This document shows positions 48,632-61,770 of a stretch of DNA of 64,000 nt, one piece after another. The stretch is taken from NCBI GenBank assembly GCA_030686995.1, contig CM060709.1, positions 266,164,057 to 266,228,056 of the forward strand. Direction: 5' to 3'. Under the pieces are notes generated by a model. That model saw only the letters and a list, made by a program, of their open reading frames with translations. It was not told where the DNA came from and did not search any database. A program made the translations under genes and the position numbers. The stretch is from Artemisia argyi. Its lineage: Eukaryota; Streptophyta; Magnoliopsida; Asterales; Asteraceae. How positions within the stretch are numbered: position 1 is the stretch's first letter; every line of letters starts with the position of its first letter.

Positions 48632-51600
48632 TGATGAGTGTGTAAATACTCATCATTTCTGTTACATTTAAACTGCAAAAACATATGAAAACACACAGGA
48701 ATGCCTTGAAATACATAAAATTATCCCTGGATTGTGTTTTTATGCATAAGGATTGAAAACTGATTAAAAACAAAACATTTCACATAATTTACAGTTTCAG
48801 TCCCTGAACTTTGGAAAATTGGCAAAACTAGTCCCTGGTAAATCAAAACTTGTACAAATGTCATAAAAGGTCCTTGGGATTCATAAGTTGTCAAGAAAAG
48901 TCCTTTAAAGTTCAAAAATGGAAAAATGACAACTTTGGTCCCTCAACTTTGAAAAGTGTCAAAAATAGTCCTTAAGGTTTTAAAAATAAGAAAATAATAA
49001 AAATAAACCTTATACTATTCTAAATTGCAAAATTGGTCCTTGTGATAACTTTTGAGAAGATACAAATTCAACCCTTCAAAAATCAGAAAATTACAGGTTT
49101 GGTCCCTGGAGTTTGTGGAATTGGCAGATTTGGTCCCTGAGGTTTAAAATAATAAAATTTATACTTGTGGTCCTTGTACTAATGGTTAATTGCAGGTTCA
49201 GTCCTTATTTGAAGTTTGGAAAAATCCAGCCCCTCAACTTTACCTATATTACACATTTAGTCCTTGTGATTTTCTAAGCTAAAAACCAACCGGATCCTTA
49301 TTATTCTTTAAACCTAAACCCAATCCAATCCACAAGGCCCAAACATAAGCCCACCCAACACCCCTTAGTTATTAAAACCGGGTCAAACGGTCAAAATACC
49401 ACTACCCCCGCTTTCCACTGTTCATCGTCCTCACAACCCCCCCCCCCCAAACCTGAAACCAGGGTGGTTTCAGCCACCTTGCACCTCCACCTCACCAATC
49501 CACCTCACCACCAACTTCCTTCCACCACCCTACACCTATCCCATCCACAATAAATGCACTTCACACACTTTTTCCCTCCAAACTCAACTTTAACCTCTGT
49601 TTTCTTCATAATACACCAACTTGACCCAAAAATCTCCCAAGTTTATCTAGACACCTCACATAAACTCCCAAATTCCCTTAATTGATAAAAAGAGGCTGCA
49701 AGTTACCCTTTCCCGTATTTCCCGCCAAAATGATCAAACGGCTAAAATGCCTTTGACTGATCCAATGGTCTCTAATTGATGTGGGAAAGAGCAAGGAACG
49801 TGGGGAGATACATTTTGGTCATCTATATAGAGGAGAGAAGCAATGTGGAAGATATCTAGTTTTTAATTTCAATAATGTATGTCGACTAATTAAGTTTTTA
49901 AATTTCCAATGTTGTTCTAAGCTTTCAAGTACTGTATCTTGTATTCTCAGTGATAAATAAATCTTTTCCAATCATCAATTTCAGTGTTTCATTACAAATT
50001 CAGTTCATGCAATTTCCTGTTCAAAAATCTCATATAGCTTAAGAATTGTTGTTATTTGTTGTTATGGACCAAAAAGCTCATATAAGCTCCTTATAAAGCT
50101 TCTGTAAGCTTTTAGAAATAGAAAGAACCAGTGGTAATCATAAAACCAAAAATATTAAAAAATCAAAAGAAATAGAGTGAAAATAAAAATTAGTGTGCAA
50201 TGATGATTAAAGCTGGAGCATGGGAAAGAATGGATTGCCCATGGGTTAGTAGGTCTGTGGAGACCTATTAGGAGTGTTCTTGGTCCTTGTTTCTTGATCT
50301 CAGCTGGATTGCTATCAATTGTAAGGCATTTTTAACCATTTTTCTTATTTACTTAATAAGTTGAAATTAGCTGTTTCTATCTGTTCTTATAGGTTCCATT
50401 TGTGTTAAATAATCATAATATTACTTAATAAATAGGTCTTGTTAGTTGGAATTAACTTGTGCTAAAAATATTGTTTAACAGTCAAAATACCAAATTAGTA
50501 CTCTTAGTCTTTCATGCTTGGTTATATACTGGATTATGCTCAGTTAGTCTTATTTTATGATGATATGATCAATTGAATCAGTGTTGTGGATTGTATAAGT
50601 AATTTGCTTTGATCATTTTGATTTAACAGGTTTATAGGGGTGTTTGGTATTGACTGAGTGGTGGTGTTTTAGATAGTCTCAGTGTTCATTGGTTGTTCAT
50701 TTATCATACTCAGATCCATATTGGACCAAAACATCAAAGTCTTAGGTAGTTACAAGGCTAAAAGTCAAAATTACCAACACATTGGCTTTAATTTCTGTCT
50801 GTATGGAATTCTAAGTAACACAAGTCTCATTTGATCTCACAAATACTAGTTCTAGCTCATTTTAGTCTTATTATATCTTAACTAACTCATATCAATCAGA
50901 AAATCAAGTTGGAATCTCAATTTAGTCAACTTAGCAAGAATATATAAAAAGTCAAAATTTGCATGTTTAGATTTTCATCAAAATGGCAATAATTTTCATG
51001 AATTTTGTGTTGTGATTTGGGATCTAAAAATTGTTGTGAGTAAACCCTACCAGCTGAACTTGTTAATTTCATAGATTGCATATTTTTGTGATTTTTCTTT
51101 GAGGACTAAATTGCCCCTGGAACATAGTTGCAGGGCAAGTGTGTGCTCTGTCTCAGCAGCTCAGTTCAAACTACCAACTTTGGTGGTCAAGTGTGATCTT
51201 GTTAATTGGTATTAGGACTTGAGCTTATAAAATTTTATCATTTTGTTGCTCATCTTGTTGCTAGTATTTTTAGAATTTTTATTTTGTTTTTTAAGCTGCT
51301 TATTTTCTGCTTGTAACTTGGCTATCTTTCTAAAAAGTTGTCCTGCTCACAGCTTGATAACCATTTTTCATAAGCTTGTGGAATCTTTGTTATTTGGTTT
51401 TAAAGTGTGAAATTTGTTGTTTTGTGAAGTTTACCTGTCATATTGTTGCTTGCATGCTCAGTTTTTCATTTAGTGCTTCTCATAACTGCTTATTTGGTTT
51501 GCCATGATCAAGCAATTCAACTCACTACACTGAATACTCAGTGTAGTTGAGCCTTTTTCAAGCTCAATCACAAGCCCATTTTTTAAGCTTCAGCTTGCAA

Positions 51601-53303
51601 AACTTGGTTTGTTAGGAAGCCTAGCAAGCCTTCTTTGATTCTCAATCAATTTCAAGCTTTTACAAGCATGATAACTAGGGCTGCAATAAGCTCCTAGATT
51701 ACCCCATCTCAGCAGACATTGGCTCACCCACCACCTTTGGTGGTCCATTGTGGTTGACTCAGTGGGTCCCACACCCCATAAATAGGCTCTTACAACCCCC
51801 CTCCTACCAGACTTGAACCATTGATCCTTTGGTTGTCCTGTACACCACTGGGACCCACCTTAAATCATCTTGGAAATCTGTCCCATTTCTGTCTCAGTCA
51901 CCGTATAAGCAAGTGCTTATTTGTTGGTCATAGCTTATTGAACCTGCTTATTTTACATAATCTTGCTCATTTAAGTTCATATCACTTATAGAAACCAGGT
52001 TTTACCTTGTGGACCCCACACAAGCTCATTTGAGCTTATTTCTTAGTAAAGTCAACAAAAAGTCAACTGTTTGGATAATAAGCACTCATAGTGCTTATTC
52101 TGTGGTTGTAAATTATTTTCATTTATTAAAGTTTCATATTTTAAGTATTTTATTAGATTTATAAAAGAAAAACAAGAAAAAACCAACCTTAATTATAGTG
52201 ATAGCTTCTATTTAATAGAAATTATCTATTTAATTTTCTTTTTAGCTTATTTATAAGCACTTCTGCTATTTTATATTTTTATTAAATCTCTTATATATTA
52301 AAGTAATTTTATAAATTTTTTCAGAATTTTCTTTTGTCATCTAGTGTTATTTAGAATTAATATTAGTTAATTTAATAATTAAATAATAAATAAGAATTAA
52401 ATAGCATAATATATTTTTATAAGGTAACACCTTTATTTTATATTTTTCCTAGATTCTATAAGTCATAAAATAGTTTTAGAAATTTTCTTGTGATTTATAC
52501 TGTTCATTTACTAGTTTTCATAATTTAATTAGTTTAATTAGATATTAATCAATAAATATAATAATAATTAGTAAAGTAAATTAAAAATACATAATATAAA
52601 CTTTTTAGGATTCCTATGATGGTTAATTAGATATATAAAATTTTTCATAATTATTTAAGTCTTTTTAGTAATTATAAATAAGTTAATCAATATAATTAGT
52701 TAAATAATAAATAAATATTAATTAATTAATAATAAATAGATAAATAGTGTGAAAAATATAATTTTAGTTTTAAAATAAGTTTTATAATATTTTGGATTTT
52801 TAGAAATTTTAATTTTAATTTTCTAGACTTATTTTACATTTTCATAATTATTAGTTAATTATTAAATAATTAATAATAGTTATTAAATACAAATAATTAA
52901 TTAAATAGTTTTTAATTAATAAATAAATATTTTAAATTTATTTAATTTGCATTTAAGCCCCTAAGGCTTATAAAATCCTACTATCAGTTAAAGTTGTTTT
53001 TGTTTACGTTTAATTAATAAATGTTTACGTTTTCAGTTCCTTTTTCACTTGTACTTATCTGATTTCACGTATTAGTTGATATAGCTTATTAAAGTTATTC
53101 ACTCTTATTTTTCAGTAGTACAATCACTTAAACCCTTTTCCTGTTCAATTCACCTGATTTCAAAGTCGTTTTATTTCAGATTTCACATCTCGTTGGGATC
53201 TAACGATCCGCGGAAACACTAAACTCACCGGAGTATTGGTTTAGGCTGTTTGACTTATTGACCATTACTTGGTTGATATTATCTGACTGTTTAGCACCAA
53301 TCA
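48632..53303 (+). mobile_element. 3' LTR of element D
   Basis: 4672 bp and nearly identical to 37163-41813. The largest difference is the 20-base segment at about 49843-49862. Candidate TATA box at 49823-49830. Confidence 0.93.
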
Positions 53304-53308
53304 GACAT

Positions 53309-53413
53309 AACGACCCGGGAAAACCTTATACTTCTGCGGAGCATTGATCTAGGCTATTTGACTTTGTTGACCATTCCGTGGTCAATATAAGTTAGGTGGT
53401 TTAGCATCAATCA
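53309..53413 (+). mobile_element. Athila solo LTR C, last 105 bp
   Basis: Resumes the LTR cut at 37162. It aligns with the last part of the D LTR (GGAAAACC..., GCATTGATCTAGGC..., TTAGCATCAATCA) and is followed by the second GCAAG (53414-53418). Confidence 0.85.
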
Positions 53414-53746
53414 GCAAGCCTTGAGAATATCAGCGGCTTCCTGTCCGTATACACATCGCCTGATGACTTGATCGGCACAGATTTTGAAGAGAAAGGGGTC
53501 GTCCCAGAAGTAATGTTTAACATCTTTGAAGAATTTGTTTTTCTGTTGGGGCGTCATCCCTTTAACGATGAAGTTACCCGCATGGTAATTTGCAAAGTCG
53601 GCAAACCATGGGGTAGTAGAGTCTCCACGAAAAGCAACCGCATTGAGTGTTTCGAGAGGAAATGTTTCATTTATTTCCTTTTTCTCGAACACATCCTGAT
53701 GAGGGTTTTCTAATCGTGAGAGATGATCAGCAGCAAGGTTCTCAGC
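53414..53746 (-). pseudogene. RNase H end and integrase start (element B)
   Basis: Frame with [30 protein letters not shown] and [14 protein letters not shown], cut by solo LTR C exactly before HAGPTGGHH, which resumes at 33322. In phase with the RT segment. Confidence 0.9.
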
Positions 53747-55573
53747 TCATTTTTTTTTATCACGGATAATGATATCAAATTCTTGGAGGAGGAGAACCCA
53801 ACGGAGAAGCCTCGGCTTTGCATCTTGCTTTGCAAATAGGTACTTCAAAGCCGAGTGATCCGTATACACCACGCATTTGGTCAGGATTAAGTATGGCAGG
53901 AATTTTTCAAAGGCATACACCACAGCTAGGAGTTCTTTTTCAGTGGTGGTGTAATGACCTTGAGCCTCGGTCATAGTTTTGCTTGCGTAGTGTATAGGCT
54001 GAAAGTATTTTGCTTTACGTTGCCCCAAGACCGCACCTATGGCAAAATCACTAGCATCGCACATAAGCTCAAAAGGTAGGTTCCAACCGGGGGCAACAAG
54101 AATCGGTGCCTCGGTAAGCTTTTTCTTTAATGTTTCAAAAGCTTCGATGCACTCAGGAGAGAAGATGAAAGGAGCATCCTTCTCGAGGAGATGGGTCATA
54201 GGCCGGGCAATCTTAGAGAAATCTTTGATAAACCTACGGTAGAAGCCGGCATGACCCAAAAAGCTCCTAACACCTTTTACGGTGGTGGGATGAGGTAATT
54301 TAGCAATGACATCGATTTTGGCTTTGTCAACCTCAATCCCGTTTTTTGAAATTTTATGGCCGAGGACAATGCCCTCCTTGACCATAAAGTGACTCTTCTC
54401 CCAGTTGAGACTTAAATTCGTTTCTTTGCAACGTTTAAGCATCTGTTCCAAGTGGGAGAGACAAGACTGGAATGAATCCCCGATGACTGAAAAGTCATCC
54501 ATGAATACCTCCATGGTTTTCCAGATAATTTCGGAAAAGATAGACATCATGCACCTCTGGAACGTGCCTGGTGCATTACATAAGCCGAAAGGCATACGTC
54601 TGTAAGCAAAAGTTCCGTAGGGGCATGTGAAGGTAGTCTTCTCTTGATCCTGGGGATCAATGGAGATTTGGAAGTAACCCGAAAAACCATCGAGGAAGCA
54701 GTAGTATTCATTCCCCGCAAGTCTTTCAAGCATCTGGTCCATAAAAGGGAGAGGAAAATGGTCTTTACGGGTGGCTTCATTTAACTTTCGATAGTCAATA
54801 CATACACGCCAACCCGTGACCAAACGAGTTGGAATCAACTCGTTCTCCTCATTGGTGACAACGGCAATGCCACCCTTTTTAGGAACACAATGAATTGGGC
54901 TAACCCAAGGACTGTCAGATATAGGATAAATCAATCCCGCATCAAGAAGTTTAAGAACTTCTTGTTTGATAACTTCGTGGATTTTGGGATTTACCCTTCT
55001 CTGTTGTTGCACTGCTGTCTTAAAGTCATCCTCCATTAAGATTTTGTGTGTACAAAAGTTTGGGCTTATGCCCTTAATGTCGGAGAGTTTCCAAGCAATT
55101 GCTTGCTTGTTTGCTTTAAGAACCTTTAGGAGTGCTGCCTTTTCCTCATCTTTTAAGTCTTTAGCAATAATGACGGGTAATTTATTATCACCCTCCGGAA
55201 ATGCATATTCTAGATGAGGAGGCAAGTCCTTGAGCTCAACCTCGGGAAAGTCTTCAGTTATTTCAACATTTTTGACTTCCGCTTTATGAAGTATTTTTGG
55301 AGACGGAGAGGGTGAAGGATCGTCATTTAACAATCTTTCAAGGAGAAGAATGTCCCCCTCCGGGTCAAGATAGTTTTCATCAACCCCACTTGGGATTGAA
55401 CTATCTTGAGCAAGAAAAGCCTCGACCTCTTCCAGAAGGAAGTCACTTCCCTCAAACGGAGTGAGGGAAGGGGAAGGGTCGGAAATGATAGGATCAATAG
55501 AAAGACTGCCACTGGATGAGAAACCAAGGACTTCTTGATAATACTCCTCAGACGTAACATCGATGATGTCAAT
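53747..55573 (-). pseudogene. Reverse transcriptase and RNase H (element B)
   Basis: One open frame down to a TGA at 53747-53749. There, after an expanded A-run coding for extra Lys, a Gly codon seen in element D is a stop. It carries intact RT motifs ([25 protein letters not shown]), the [18 protein letters not shown] junction that is broken in element D, and RNase H ([25 protein letters not shown]). The region upstream of the first ATG (55333) to 55573 is open in the same frame. Confidence 0.92.
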
Positions 55574-56362
55574 TCAGTTAACCGTTTCAGCGTCATAGTT
55601 GGAGGAGTATCTTGAAGTCTGATCAAGATTGAATGTGATGGCTTCACCACCAACACGTAGAGTGATTTCTTCTTCGAATACATCGATTAAAGCACAACCC
55701 GTTCTTAAGAATCCCCTCCCGAGAATGAGAGGAACTCTTGGGTCAGCATCGAAATCAACAATCACGAAATCTGCCAGAAAATGGAACTTTCCTACTTTCA
55801 CGAAGATATCTTCGGCAATGCCGAGAGGACGGGATATAGTATGGTCTACAAGCTCGAGTGTCATGCAGGTCGGAGTGAGAGCAGGAAGAGAGAGTCTTTT
55901 CCAGACTGTGTAAGGCATGAGGTTAATGCTTGCGCCAAGATCGGCCAAGGCAAAGCATTCAACCATCCCCGGGAAAATACAAGGAATGAGAAATTTCCCG
56001 GGATCTCCAAGCTTTTCGGGAAGCTTTTTCAAGAGCACTGCTGAGCAATGCTCATTAAGTGGAGTTTTTGCTATCTCACAGAGTTTTTCTTTGTTGCTTA
56101 TCAGATTTTTGATTGTCGAAGCAAATTTAGGCATGAGAAGAAGAGCATCCGCGAAGCTAATATCAAAGTGTAATTCTTGGAAAATTTGATAAAATTTTTC
56201 CATCTGATGGTTAGCTTTTTCACGGTTCTTCTGATCATTCATACGTGAAGGATATGGAATTGAAGGCTTAGGATCATTCTTTGGAATTTTATCAGAACTC
56301 ACAGGAGGATCAAATACAACTTTCGGCTTACGAGCCGGGACCAGGACAACTTGAGGGTGGAC
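55574..56362 (-). pseudogene. Gag C-terminal linker and aspartic protease (element B)
   Basis: Protease with ALADLGASINLMPYTVW, preceded by the FQELHFDISFADALLLMPKF helix. It ends at TGA 55574-55576, where element D has CAA. The gag N-terminus is missing because element F interrupts it at 56362. Confidence 0.9.
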
Positions 56363-57711
56363 TGATGCGTGGGAATCGCAACAGGCTTTACCTCTCGAGG
56401 GATCTCGAGAAGCTTACAACCCCCACCAGGCAGTGTACCTGATCGTTGTAGTATAGTATAGTGACAAGTACCGGGGGATTGATCGTTCAGCTTAGGAATA
56501 GTGTCGCTAGGATTAGAAAGCCTAAATTACTAGTTCTAAAGGTGAGGGATAATTATTTTTGTGTTTTTATATTTTTTAGAAAGCAATTAAAATATCGGTT
56601 TTTGGAAGAGTGGGCGAAATTAGTTGCTATTCAACTAACCCAAAACTAAGATGCAATCAAAATAAAATACTAAAAAATGAAATTAAACTAATTTATATTA
56701 AGGTTGTGAGCAGTAATTGGAGAAAATGTGTTTACTTAGATTTCACTACTCCCTAGATATCTTTTACACGTTAATTACTTGTTATAATTGCATGGATGAC
56801 GGATTGTATTCCTTAATACCATTCATGGGGTGGCATACATAACTCCCCAATTCTATGAGCTCTTATCTCCTCCTACACCATGCCCAGCACAACTATAGGG
56901 ATTGTAAACAGTGGCTCATGCATTAAATACAACCAATAACAACCTAGTACGCCTCGGTTCATGTTTCTTAAGACGTTCAAGCATGTTACCATTTGGAGAT
57001 CTGCCAGTTTTCTTAAGCCTAACATATAAAATCATTCATCCAAGACAAGAATAAACAAGTAATCAACACATAATCAATATCTAGGTTTCATTAGATCTAA
57101 GCAAACACAAGAGAGATCTAGCCTAGCATAATTGAATTGAGACAAGAACAAGATATAGACAACCAACACATAGACATATTGATTGAATTAGAAGAACACT
57201 TATCTCAATTACAATGCAAGGTATCAAGGGTTTGGAACCCTTGAAAAACCTGTAAAAGTTGCACCAAAATCGTCTTTAGGGTTTCTCCAAAACTTCTCTT
57301 CTTTTAATGTGAAAAACTAGAAAACTATATATAGGAAAATAGGGGTGACGGCGTCAAGAACAAAGGTGTGACGCCGTCATCTCGCCGCCAAATACTTCCT
57401 CGGACGGCCTTGATCTACTTCTGACGGCTTGCGTGACGCCGTCATGAGCTACGAATTTTAATTCTTGGGGTTTGACGCCGTCATGGGTTAACTCTTGACG
57501 CCTTCATGTACTGTTCCAGCATGGAAAATTGAGACTTTGCCGTTTTCTTCACTTTTATGCTCCAAAAACGTCCAAAATGGCTTCTTTTCCAGAATTCACT
57601 CTCCAAGTACCTAAAATCACAAAAGGAACGATTTAGGGCAATATTTGATCAAATAAATTCGGATTCGGGCTTAAATGACCCCCTAAAAACGGACCATTTT
57701 TCGCCTCATCA
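56363..57711 (-). mobile_element. 3' LTR of non-autonomous Gypsy element F
   Basis: 1349 bp, plus-strand ends TGATGCG and CTCATCA. It is nearly identical to the partial LTR at 63120-64000 (about seven differences in 880 bases by eye). The left flank TGGAC (56358-56362) should be the target duplication; its partner is outside the window. The short frame at 56461-56649 recurs in both LTRs and is probably chance. Confidence 0.88.
57326..57506 (-). promoter_or_regulatory. Probable F promoter: TATA box with upstream TGACG dyads
   Basis: Minus-strand TATATATA at 57326-57333. Upstream in sense lie four perfect TGACG(G/C)CGTCA palindromic dyads (57346, 57369, 57434 and 57473), one near-match (57496) and a half site (57422). 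TGACG is the core of as-1/TGA-type bZIP sites, which suggests stress or salicylate-linked control. Inference only. Confidence 0.5.
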
Positions 57712-57751
57712 TATACCCTTACACTTGAGATTTGCTTGTCCTCAAGCAAAT
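57712..57751 (-). promoter_or_regulatory. Hairpin plus polypurine tract at F 3' LTR boundary
   Basis: Sense: ATTTGCTTG, loop AGGA, CAAGCAAAT, then CTCAAGTGTAAGGGTATA and the LTR. Confidence 0.75.
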
Positions 57752-60275
57752 GCGCTTTTATTCTACTCAAAAGACAAGTTAGGGGTCATTTAACACTAAT
57801 ATAAAAGTAATTACAACAAATAATCGTTCCACTAAAGACCAATAGACAAGCACGGAGGTCATACACTAGTACCTCACAAATAGTGTTTAGATACTCATAT
57901 CTCTCGGGTGTAATAAAGTAATATAACATTATGGAAATGGAAGATATCTCTCACTACCTGTCATAGCAAAATAGATTACCATAGGCTTGGGAAAGGATCA
58001 AACCTCCACCACATGGCGTAAGCACCTAGGATAAACTATCAAAGAGGTCTTTTAAAGGGTTGTAACGTTAGGTATAGGGATATGAATTACACGGTTTTGT
58101 TGGATAAAGGAAGTTTTACTGGTGGCGAGTTAACAATCTTGGTTAATTACATGAACAATGTGGCGTTGCTAAGCCAAGACTAGACTCGACTTAAGCTAAA
58201 AAATGAAAAATAACAAAAACATAAAATGAACATAGAATAAAAAGGGATGGTAGTCCGTATGTTTTTTCTCTTTCCTTTTTTTCTATTTTTTTTTTCTTTT
58301 TCTTGATTTTTTCGATTTTTTTTTTTTTTTTTTTTTTGCATACACTCTTACCCTACCATCCAAAATAATACATCATAGGAAATGTAAATTTCCCTTACAC
58401 TTGAATTTTTACATACTTTACATTAAACTAAACTAATGACTCGAATTAAGAAAATCAAAACACTTGGAGCACTTTTAAGATTAACGTACATATGGGGGTA
58501 ATAAATGATGTTCTTCCCCATTACTCCATAAAATAAGTACTTACCTATGAGTCCCAATCGTCCCAAAACAATATGTACAAGGATATGACTCGACTTAGCA
58601 ACCATGTAATCAATTATAAAGTTAACTTAGGGTTTAACAAATAACAATAATGCACTAAAAATGAGCGCATACACGGAAGGCTAAGGCGATTTGGGTGTAT
58701 ATTTAAGTGGGGTGTAACAAATTCTTCCTTTAAGTAAAATGCTTAAAGTTAGAAACGAAAAGATAGGCTCGGAGGGGTGTACTAGGGGTATCGTGTACTA
58801 AAAATGAGTACAACGCTAAGGGTGTGGGAAAAATTAGTTGACTTAACTAGCCAAGTAATATGACTTAAATGGTCAAGTAATTATGATACGGGTTTAACAC
58901 AAGGGTGATCCTAATGCCTCTTATCATGTAGTAAATCCTACCACACGAATGTAGTCTCACTAGTGGTCTCGGGATGCATCACTAACGCAAGTTCTAGAAT
59001 CTAAATGCTACCGGTACACTCATAAGCACTAATAGTAAATGCTTTTCCTATCAAATCTAAAGGCGAACCTCACATATTTGGGTGGAAAATTTTTCTGAAT
59101 ATACGGTTATGTGCTAGTCATACAATCTCCTATCCATGAGACGCTTGCTATGGCTAGAGTTTCACTCCTAAATGTTGTAAAAAATTTTAAATTTGGCGCT
59201 AAAATTGCACTAACAAGTATTTCTCATAGTTTTATTACACATCTACTATCAAACAAGACAAACTCAAGCGAAAGTGCATATGTAAGGTATCATCTTTTTA
59301 CCCTCCCCTTACACTTAAGATGAACATTGTCCCCAATGTTCAAGTAAAAAATGTAAAAGTGAAAAAGTAAAGAGAATGAAATCAAATACTCCCCTGATTC
59401 GCTCGGTATGGATTATAGGTGGCCAGGTTAAATCTTCCTCCAAGAAAATGAACAATCAAAGCTTCCCTTCCAGAATATAAATCATCTTCTTGTCATACAT
59501 AACCTGTAAATCCTGACAAAAATAGACAAGACAACCTCGCGTAAAATCGGCGGCATCCTATATAAGTTACTAAATCCTAGAAAACAAGATAAGATATAAT
59601 GCTTGTGGAATGAAGTTTGCAGATCTCCTGGAGATTATAAAACTTAATAATTCACAAAAACCATAAGACTCCGTTAGAAAAACAAAACCGGTAAAATTTC
59701 CAGATTTTAACTCCTGACGCCGTCAAGAGTAAACCTCTGACGCCGTCATAATGGACCTGCAGAAATTCTTATGTTAAGTTTCCGGAAAATTTCTGGAAAA
59801 AACTTGGTCCTACTTCTTGGAAAATCCTGCAAAACTTCATTATGACTCAATACAAGCATTTGACTCTAACAAATACGAATATACATGCTCATTTAATATT
59901 GTGGAGAATCATGATCGGTTTGTTTCTTAAAAACATATTTGGGGTTTCCCCTTACACTTATCTTTTGCAAAAATACTTTTAGGTTGGAGTTAAGACTAGG
60001 CCAAACAACATAGTAAAGTATTTCCACATTTTAATTGAGAAACATGATCAACCAACAATAAAAATAAAGCATGTACACGGAAGCAAATAACAAACAAACA
60101 AATAAAATCACACAAAACATGGGTTGCCTCCCAAGAAGCGCTTTTCTTTATTTACGAGTCTTGTAGCTAGACTCAAGGCTATGGGTTACTACGTGATCTC
60201 ATCATTGGTTCCATTCTCTAGGTCGTCTTCTAAACTAGTATCGCTTCCATAGTGCAAGTACTTCGGATCTTCGAA
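57752..60275 (-). other. 2.5-kb non-coding 3' region of element F
   Basis: No RT, RNase H or integrase motif in any frame. It includes a T/C-rich tract (58260-58340), the AAGTGTAAGGG motif at about 58388, 59305 and 59949, and two TGACGCCGTCA dyads (59715, 59738). It stands where pol would be. Confidence 0.75.
59301..59342 (-). promoter_or_regulatory. Upstream copy of the hairpin-polypurine module, element F
   Basis: Sense: TGAACATTG, loop GGGA, CAATGTTCA, four bases, then AAGTGTAAGGGGAGGG. Confidence 0.65.
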
Positions 60276-61730
60276 CTAGAAATTATCTTGTCGATACTTA
60301 GAACCAAGCTTACTAGTATTCTTAAAGAATCCACATGATAAATCAGAAATATTTCTACATCCTCTCCTAACATCTTCATCACACAAGATAAGTTGGGAGC
60401 TCATCATATCAAGCCCGTCACAATCTATTTCCTTAAGGTCTTTTCTCTTGTATGGCGTTTGGTATGAAATCCTCCTAATCCCATCAGTGAAGGTCATGAT
60501 TCCGTTCAAGTCATCCACTATCAAATTAGTGATTTCACAAAATGGTGCTCCAAAGACGACTTGTGATAACCTAGGGTCGACATAGTCCTCTATGTTGTCT
60601 ACAATCGTGAATTCCATAGAGAATGCCATATTTCCTACGAACACCTGGATTTCGTGATCCTTGCCAACCACTTTCTCTCCCTTATAAATCATTCCCCATC
60701 TGCAGATATTGTTATAATGAAACAATGACATAAAATTCTTTGGCAGGAATACATTGATGTATATGTTATCGAAGTATTTATGACCAATCATGCAGGGGAT
60801 TTTGAGATTATTCAGATCACGTCGTCTTATCTTCCCCAACTCTCCTTCCTTTGACCCATATATATTCCCCTCAAGAGAGGGATGATACTCGTACACCTCC
60901 TCACTATCCCTACGAAAAATTACCTTCCTAACACCATTGGTGAGTACTACACTACCATCTTTCTCATCAAGGATGGCTCCCGATTCATTGATAAATGGTA
61001 TCCCAAGGACAAGGTTGGTTAACGTTTGATTGGTGATAGGGTCCACGTCATCAACCACGGTGAGGTCAGTATTGTAAACAAGCTCTCCAATCCTAATTGA
61101 TAAATTTTCTATTACTCTCTTGCACGCAATGTGCTCAGGGAAGATTTTGTGGTATAGGGAAAGGGGGATTATGTTGGCTGGGAAGCTAGGATCTATATGA
61201 CTATCGGTTAAGAGCTTTTCCTTAATGGTACATGGGATCTTGATAACTTTAGGGTTACTTTCCTTAGTCTGATTGCTACCCACACTCATAACATCCTCCA
61301 TTTTTCTCTCGGGTTCTTCTATAATAGATTTACCCAAAATGGTTGGATCTCTCTCATGCTCTTCCGATTTCTCTTTCCCTTCATCCAGTTTGCCGGATTC
61401 TTGCGCGGTGCATTGCTCGGGTGAGTCGGTAGGTTTCCTTGCCGAAGCATGGTCAACCCTTGAGGTCTCATCTTTCGCTGTCTGACTGAATTTGTTAGTT
61501 TGTTGTTGGGTTGGGTTGGATGTTGAAGCAGATATTGTGGTGATGGTGTTTACGAAGTGGATTGGTCCAGGGGAGTTGACAGGTTCTTTTCCGTTAGGAG
61601 ATAGATGTTTGAATAACTTGCTAGGGCTTTTTATTTTTACAGGGGAGGCTGGTGGGCTCATGACGGTAGCAGATTTAACCTCATCAACGTGAATGGGCTT
61701 ATTATCAATATGCTCTTTGATAGCAGACAA
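60276..61730 (-). CDS. Element F protein with two degenerate retropepsin-like domains
   Basis: 484 codons from the first ATG; the frame stays open upstream to about 61826, overlapping the gag end. Residues 1-160 are a Ser/Pro/Glu-rich linker. Residues 163-273 and 309-425 are a tandem repeat about 146 residues apart: KIPCTIKEKLL and KIPCMIGHKYF open them, and LTVVDDVDP...LVLGIPF...GVRKVIF and FTIVDNIED...VVFGAPF...GIRRISY close them. The layout resembles the Athila protease (LADLGASINLMP). Aligned to it, domain 1 keeps Asp180 but has PS in place of LG/TG, and domain 2 has Asn326. Catalysis is therefore unlikely. Similar proteins are, from memory, frequent in Asteraceae annotations. Function unknown. 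It sits where a protease would follow Gag. Confidence 0.75.
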   Translation of the reverse strand: MSAIKEHIDNKPIHVDEVKSATVMSPPASPVKIKSPSKLFKHLSPNGKEPVNSPGPIHFVNTITTISASTSNPTQQQTNKFSQTAKDETSRVDHASARKPTDSPEQCTAQESGKLDEGKEKSEEHERDPTILGKSIIEEPERKMEDVMSVGSNQTKESNPKVIKIPCTIKEKLLTDSHIDPSFPANIIPLSLYHKIFPEHIACKRVIENLSIRIGELVYNTDLTVVDDVDPITNQTLTNLVLGIPFINESGAILDEKDGSVVLTNGVRKVIFRRDSEEVYEYHPSLEGNIYGSKEGELGKIRRRDLNNLKIPCMIGHKYFDNIYINVFLPKNFMSLFHYNNICRWGMIYKGEKVVGKDHEIQVFVGNMAFSMEFTIVDNIEDYVDPRLSQVVFGAPFCEITNLIVDDLNGIMTFTDGIRRISYQTPYKRKDLKEIDCDGLDMMSSQLILCDEDVRRGCRNISDLSCGFFKNTSKLGSKYRQDNF

Positions 61731-61770
61731 CAGATTACAAATCTTGTTGTTTACATCAGCCTGCTGTTGT

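Larger units (their letters stand above)
37163..53303 (+). mobile_element. Complete Athila-type Gypsy element D (16.1 kb)
   Basis: Two LTRs of 4651 and 4672 bp, an Asp-tRNA-type primer-binding site, gag-protease-RT-RNase H-integrase order, a 0.9-kb 3' region and a polypurine tract. The target duplication GACAT is at 37158-37162 and 53304-53308. LTRs are nearly identical by eye, so insertion is recent. Pol carries two stops and a frameshift, so mobility would need help from another copy. No env-like frame lies between integrase and the 3' LTR. Confidence 0.95.

Noticed and set aside
56461..56649. 62-codon frame repeated at 63218
   Set aside because: Present only because both LTRs of F share the sequence; no family resemblance.
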